Below are positions 5,129 to 5,390 of a stretch of 5,390 nt of DNA, in pieces (within the stretch, counting starts at the first letter, position 1; each line of letters starts with the position of its first letter). The notes under the pieces were generated by a model. It saw only the letters and a program-made list of their open reading frames with translations. It was not told where the DNA came from and did not search any database. Both the position numbers and the translations under genes were made by a program. This DNA is from Chloroflexota bacterium (GTDB lineage: Bacteria > Chloroflexota > Dehalococcoidia > Lucifugimonadales > Australimonadaceae), in the NCBI GenBank assembly GCA_026713505.1, contig JAPOOH010000157.1, positions 1 through 5,390 on the forward strand, in the 5' to 3' direction.

Positions 5129-5390
5129 AGTGTCCCGTCAAGTGGTGTAAGAGCGTCACCCTCGCTGTCTTGTTATGCTGCTACGCCTTCAGGCAGCGGC
5201 ATGCCCTCCTCATTCCCATCCTCAGGGGGCATGAGCGTGGCGGCCCCGGCGAGGTAGCGTCGGGCGACCTGCCACTCATCGTGCTGCTCGGTCAGGAGGG
5301 CTCCTATGAGTCGGCGGACCGCGGCGCGGTTCGGAAAGATACCCACCACGTCGGTCCGGCGCCTGATCTCCTTGTTCAGTCGCTCCTGCG
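5129..5390 (-). mobile_element. IS256-family insertion sequence, transposase-3' end only, continues beyond right edge
   Basis: The right edge holds the transposase-3' end of an IS256 (Mutator-type) element. The stretch TGTCCCGTCAAGTGGTGTAA (5131-5150), about 22 nt beyond the transposase stop, has the look and location of the terminal inverted repeat; the exact boundary (roughly 5126-5131) is inferred because the other end is outside the window. IS256 elements normally make an 8-9 bp target duplication, which cannot be checked here. The element sits about 115 bp past the tRNA-Arg gene. Confidence 0.72.
5173..5390 (-). CDS. IS256-family transposase, C-terminal 71 residues (truncated by window edge)
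   Basis: Translating the minus strand from the right edge gives an open frame ending at TAA (5173-5175). It contains ERLNKEIRRRTDVVGIFPN, followed by a segment rich in AVRRLIGALL and QHDEWQVARRYL, which is the characteristic C-terminus of IS256/Mutator-type DDE transposases: the RLN(K/R)EI(R/K)RR(T/S)xVVGIFP motif, then the (D/E)EW helix near the end. The last 25 residues form an acidic, proline-containing tail after RRYL. The catalytic DDE residues lie outside the window, so whether the enzyme is intact cannot be judged, but this end shows no stop or frameshift. It would catalyse cut-and-paste or copy-out transposition of the element. Confidence 0.9.
   Translation of the reverse strand, partial: QERLNKEIRRRTDVVGIFPNRAAVRRLIGALLTEQHDEWQVARRYLAGAATLMPPEDGNEEGMPLPEGVAA

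Overview
The window reads as high-GC bacterial DNA with short intergenic gaps, Shine-Dalgarno-led genes and some ATA isoleucine codons in the leftmost genes. I suspect a Chloroflexota-like (Dehalococcoidia or SAR202-type) source, but this is a weak inference and an actinobacterial or other high-GC source is possible. Nothing in the sequence fixes the species.

Layout. (1) Positions 1-2318, plus strand: a tight operon with the C-terminal third or so of a molybdenum hydroxylase large subunit (xanthine dehydrogenase/CO dehydrogenase large-subunit family, cut by the left edge), a MoaD/ThiS-type ubiquitin-like sulfur carrier with a GTG start, and a complete class I/II PLP aminotransferase translationally coupled to the carrier through an ATGA overlap. 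(2) Positions 2325-3886, minus strand: an SDR-family oxidoreductase followed by an alpha/beta hydrolase with a full Ser-Asp-His triad. They probably form a two-gene operon that converges on the aminotransferase with only 6 nt between stop codons. (3) Positions 3887-5012: a divergent intergenic region, an isocitrate lyase/PEP mutase-superfamily gene on the plus strand, a strong hairpin after it, and an intact tRNA-Arg(CCU) with encoded CCA. (4) Positions 5013-5390: a geneless spacer and then the 3' end of an IS256-family insertion sequence, with its transposase C-terminus on the minus strand running off the right edge.

How the genes may work together. The first block is a molybdoenzyme module with its own MoaD-like protein plus an aminotransferase, suggesting oxidation of an organic substrate linked to amino or keto acid metabolism; the substrate cannot be read from this sequence. 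The SDR/hydrolase pair and the ICL-like gene look like general accessory metabolism.

The most unusual observation is that the leader of the ICL/PEP mutase-like gene (3953-3997) contains a decayed copy of the 5' half of the same tRNA-Arg(CCU) that lies intact 984 bp downstream. The two copies flank the ICL-like gene as direct repeats, and that gene has visibly less GC-biased third codon positions than its neighbours. With an IS element just beyond the intact tRNA, this looks like a tRNA-associated site of gene acquisition or duplication. A second point of interest is the MoaD-like protein, whose canonical C-terminal GG is followed by 18 residues ending in a further GG plus two residues, with that last GG encoded by the next gene's Shine-Dalgarno sequence.
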